15,291 nt of DNA from positions 4,679 to 19,969 of the forward strand of contig JAUJLZ010000012.1 in NCBI GenBank assembly GCA_030447125.1, read 5' to 3'. Below the pieces are notes generated by a model. The model was not told the origin of the DNA and did no database searches. It saw only the letters and a list, made by a program, of their open reading frames with translations. The stretch comes from Acidimicrobiales bacterium (GTDB taxonomy: Bacteria; Actinomycetota; Acidimicrobiia; Acidimicrobiales; CADCSY01). Both the position numbers and the translations under genes were made by a program. Positions within the stretch are counted from its first letter, which is position 1. Every line of letters begins with the position of its first letter. Shown here piece by piece: positions 13,569 to 15,291 of the stretch.

Positions 13569-14524
13569 CCACCGCCGGCGTCAGGGGCACCGCCGGCGTC
13601 AGGGGCACCGCCGGCGTCAGGGACATCGCCCACGTAGGCCCGGTCGACGTGGTCGACCGTGAAGCCCAGGCTCTGGTAGAGCCCCACCGCCCGGGCGTCG
13701 GCGGCGTCGACGTAGAGCATGGCCCTGGTGAGGCCCCGTTCCCGGTGCAGCCAGTCGAGGCCGGCCACGACCAGGGCCCGACCCAGGCCCAGGCCCTGGA
13801 AGTCGGGATCGACGGCGATCACGTAGAGCTCGCCCAGCGGGGGCTCCTGGTCACGGTGGACCTTGGTCCAACAGAACCCGGCCATGCGCCCGTCACGCTC
13901 GTGGAGGAGGAAGCCGTTGGCGTCGAACCAGGGTTCCTGCAGGTGGGCGTCGAGGGTCTCGCTGTCCCACCCTCCCTGTTCGGGGTGCCAGGCGAAGGCC
14001 CGGTTGTTGACCTCGAGCCACTGGGCCTCGTCGTGGCCGGGCCGGAACGCCCGCACGCTGAGGTCACCGCCGGCGACGGGACCGGGCAGGGTGCGGCGCA
14101 TCTGCAGCAGGTCCCGGCCCCGGCGCAGTCCGACCTGGGCGGCGATGTCGTCGTGGGCGGCGGTGGGTTGGTACACCCACAGGTGGACGTGGCCGCCCCC
14201 CTCACCGGCGATGAGCTCGATGGCACGCTGGAGCATCTCCGGCCCGATCTCCCGAGCGTCGTAGCGGTGGTGGGGATCGATCACCATGTCGAGGGCCCAG
14301 CTGTGGCGACCCCGGCTGACCTGGGTGTAGCCCACGGGGTGGTGGTGGCCCGTCTCCCAGGCGACCAGGCCGGCGAAGCTGGCCCGACCGCCTTGGGCCA
14401 TGTCGAGCCAGCGGTGCTCGTTGACGGCATGGTGCCCGTCGGCCCGCTCGGCCACCGCCAGGAGCTCGGCCACCGCCGCCAGATCGTGAGGGTCGAGCTG
14501 GCGCTTGATCTCGAGGGTGCGCAC
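13526..14524 (-). CDS. mshD: Mycothiol synthase (MshD), tandem GNAT acetyltransferase
   Basis: A 332-residue enzyme that acetylates Cys-GlcN-Ins with acetyl-CoA, the final step of mycothiol synthesis; M. tuberculosis MshD has 315 residues. Two GNAT domains are present: a degenerate one at about 1-145 and an active-type one at about 153-297. Diagnostic stretches are NNRAFAWHPEQGGW at 173-186, FCWTKVH at 217-223, the acetyl-CoA loop VDPDFQGLGLGRAL at 238-251 and YVDAADARAVGLYQSLGF at 271-288. After residue 297 comes an extra tail with PDAGGA repeated three times, then Pro/Ala/Thr residues; the end overlaps the VIT1 gene. GTG at 14522-14524 is chosen because a TAGCCT box lies seven bases upstream and the homologous region begins there. 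The longer open frame upstream is antisense to nth. Confidence 0.92.
   Translation of the reverse strand: MRTLEIKRQLDPHDLAAVAELLAVAERADGHHAVNEHRWLDMAQGGRASFAGLVAWETGHHHPVGYTQVSRGRHSWALDMVIDPHHRYDAREIGPEMLQRAIELIAGEGGGHVHLWVYQPTAAHDDIAAQVGLRRGRDLLQMRRTLPGPVAGGDLSVRAFRPGHDEAQWLEVNNRAFAWHPEQGGWDSETLDAHLQEPWFDANGFLLHERDGRMAGFCWTKVHRDQEPPLGELYVIAVDPDFQGLGLGRALVVAGLDWLHRERGLTRAMLYVDAADARAVGLYQSLGFTVDHVDRAYVGDVPDAGGAPDAGGAPDAGGGQPAAPTPTAAPTA
13571..13624. repeat. Three tandem 18-bp repeats encoding PDAGGA in the MshD tail
   Basis: ACCGCCGGCGTCAGGGGC at 13571-13588 recurs exactly at 13589-13606 and with one change (G to A at position 17) at 13607-13624. The unit is a multiple of three and encodes the PDAGGA repeat of mshD on the minus strand. 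It begins two bases after the VIT1 stop. The near identity of the copies suggests recent slippage expansion. Confidence 0.9.
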
Positions 14525-14531
14525 GGCGGGC

Positions 14532-14537
14532 AGGCTA
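14532..14537 (-). promoter_or_regulatory. Probable -10 hexamer TAGCCT for mshD
   Basis: TAGCCT on the minus strand is followed by seven bases and the mshD GTG. It is eight bases from the -10 box of the divergent endonuclease III gene. Confidence 0.5.
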
Positions 14538-14545
14538 CGGCCCTC

Positions 14546-14551
14546 TACCCT
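14546..14551 (+). promoter_or_regulatory. Probable -10 hexamer TACCCT for the endonuclease III gene
   Basis: TACCCT lies seven bases before GTG 14559. It is the same hexamer as upstream of rlmN. No Shine-Dalgarno sequence or -35 element is evident. Confidence 0.5.
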
Positions 14552-14558
14552 CCCGGTC

Positions 14559-15218
14559 GTGGAGCGACGACGGCCGCGTACACCGGGGGGTCGGGCCCGA
14601 GAGACGCTGCGGCGGTTGGGGGAGGAGTACCCGGGCACGGCCACCGAGCTGTGCGCTCTCGAACACCAAGGCGCTTTCCAACTGCTCGTCGCCACCATCC
14701 TGTCGGCCCAGACCACCGACGAGCGGGTCAACTCGGTGACCCCCGCACTGTTCGCCCGTTTCCCGACCCCGGCCGCCCTGGCCGCCGCCGACGCAGCCGA
14801 GGTCGAGCGGCTGATCCACCCCACGGGGTTCTTCCGCCAGAAGACCAAGAGCCTGCTGGGGATGGCTCGGGCCGTGGTGGAGGACCACGACGGGGAGGTA
14901 CCGGCGTCGATGGCCGAGCTCACCGCCCTGCCCGGAGTTGGGCGAAAGACGGCCAACGTGATGCGCAGCGTGGGCCTGGGCCTGCCTGGCCTGCCCGTCG
15001 ACACCCACGTCGGACGCCTGTCGCGGCGGCTGGACCTGACCACCGAGATCGATCCGGTCAAGGTCGAGGCCGAGCTCAACCCCATGGTGCCGGCGGCCGA
15101 GCGGGGCGCGCTCAGCCTGCGCCTCATCCTCCACGGCCGGGCCGTGTGCCTTTCCCGCCGTCCCCGCTGCGAGCGTTGCGTCCTGGCCGACTTCTGCCCC
15201 TCGGCCTTCTCCGTCTGA
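14559..15218 (+). CDS. nth: Endonuclease III, DNA glycosylase/AP lyase
   Basis: A 219-residue base-excision-repair enzyme that removes oxidised pyrimidines and nicks abasic sites. Motifs: LVATILSAQTTDERVN at residues 43-58, GFFRQKTKSLLGMA at 90-103, helix-hairpin-helix LPGVGRKTANVM at 124-135 with catalytic Lys130, VDTHVGRLSRRL at 147-158 with catalytic Asp148, and an iron-sulfur cluster loop C197-x6-C204-x2-C207-x5-C213. Length and motif order match E. coli Nth (211 residues). GTG at 14559 is chosen for its -10 box. The frame is open further upstream, but into the divergent mshD gene. The lysine/aspartate pair argues for a bifunctional enzyme and against a MutY-type glycosylase. Confidence 0.95.
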   Translation: MERRRPRTPGGRARETLRRLGEEYPGTATELCALEHQGAFQLLVATILSAQTTDERVNSVTPALFARFPTPAALAAADAAEVERLIHPTGFFRQKTKSLLGMARAVVEDHDGEVPASMAELTALPGVGRKTANVMRSVGLGLPGLPVDTHVGRLSRRLDLTTEIDPVKVEAELNPMVPAAERGALSLRLILHGRAVCLSRRPRCERCVLADFCPSAFSV

Positions 15219-15236
15219 CCGCCCTCCTGCCCACGT

Positions 15237-15291
15237 TCAGGCCAGCTGGTCGACGACCTTGGCCAGGCGGCGCCCGGCGGTGAGCAGGGCC
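15237..15291 (-). CDS. C-terminal fragment of an unidentified gene, cut by window edge
   Basis: The minus strand has a frame open to the window edge, ending in TGA at 15237-15239; its last residues are ALLTAGRRLAKVVDQLA. The convergent arrangement, 18 bases after the nth stop, and GC-rich third positions suggest a real gene end, probably a C-terminal helix. Too little is present to name it. Confidence 0.45.
   Translation of the reverse strand, partial: ALLTAGRRLAKVVDQLA

Noticed and set aside
14525..15127. Minus-strand extension of mshD through the nth gene
   Set aside because: It is antisense to all of nth's conserved motifs; MshD homology starts after the GTG at 14524.

Overview
The window is very GC-rich DNA with short gaps and many GTG starts. 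Its gene content points to a high-GC actinobacterium: a complete-looking mycothiol synthase, a DUF3152 lipoprotein, an MsnO8/LLM-type luciferase-like oxidoreductase and a mostly complete menaquinone pathway. A deep-branching class such as Acidimicrobiia is a guess, based partly on MenB, which carries the E. coli-like active-site residues and not the mycobacterial ones. No rRNA, tRNA, CRISPR array, prophage or insertion sequence was seen. No gap without a gene exceeds 300 bases.

Positions 1-8622 hold a menaquinone locus broken into small units of alternating orientation. On the minus strand is a 39-codon small ORF, then menE, then the LLM oxidoreductase, joined by overlapping stop/start codons. 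Divergent from it are menB and menA (plus, also overlapping). Then come menH (minus) and menD (plus), whose start codons are 17 bases apart, and ubiE/menG followed by menF (minus, overlapping). MenF makes isochorismate, MenD and MenH convert it to SHCHC, MenE makes OSB-CoA, MenB makes DHNA-CoA, MenA prenylates and MenG methylates. MenC (o-succinylbenzoate synthase) and a DHNA-CoA thioesterase are not in the window.

Positions 8646-15291 hold housekeeping and accessory genes, mostly in head-to-head pairs: a TM-helix-repeat membrane protein, a 63-residue zinc-ribbon membrane protein facing a DUF3152 lipoprotein with a metzincin-like zinc motif, a small four-helix membrane protein facing a sugar-phosphate nucleotidyltransferase, rlmN facing a VIT1-type iron/manganese transporter, and mshD facing an endonuclease III gene. 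A fragment of another minus-strand gene ends the window.

Two regulatory themes stand out. First, nearly every transcription-unit start has an NAnnnT hexamer (best examples TACCCT, TACCTT, TACAGT, TAGCCT, TAAGCT) 5-8 bases before an ATG or GTG, the layout expected for leaderless mRNAs. Second, the menE/menB divergent region contains a perfect 14-bp inverted repeat with arms 26 bp apart, placed to act on both promoters. Convergent pairs commonly overlap at their 3' ends (169 bp for the nucleotidyltransferase/rlmN pair, 43 bp for VIT1/mshD). The second of these leads into a three-copy 18-bp repeat within mshD.
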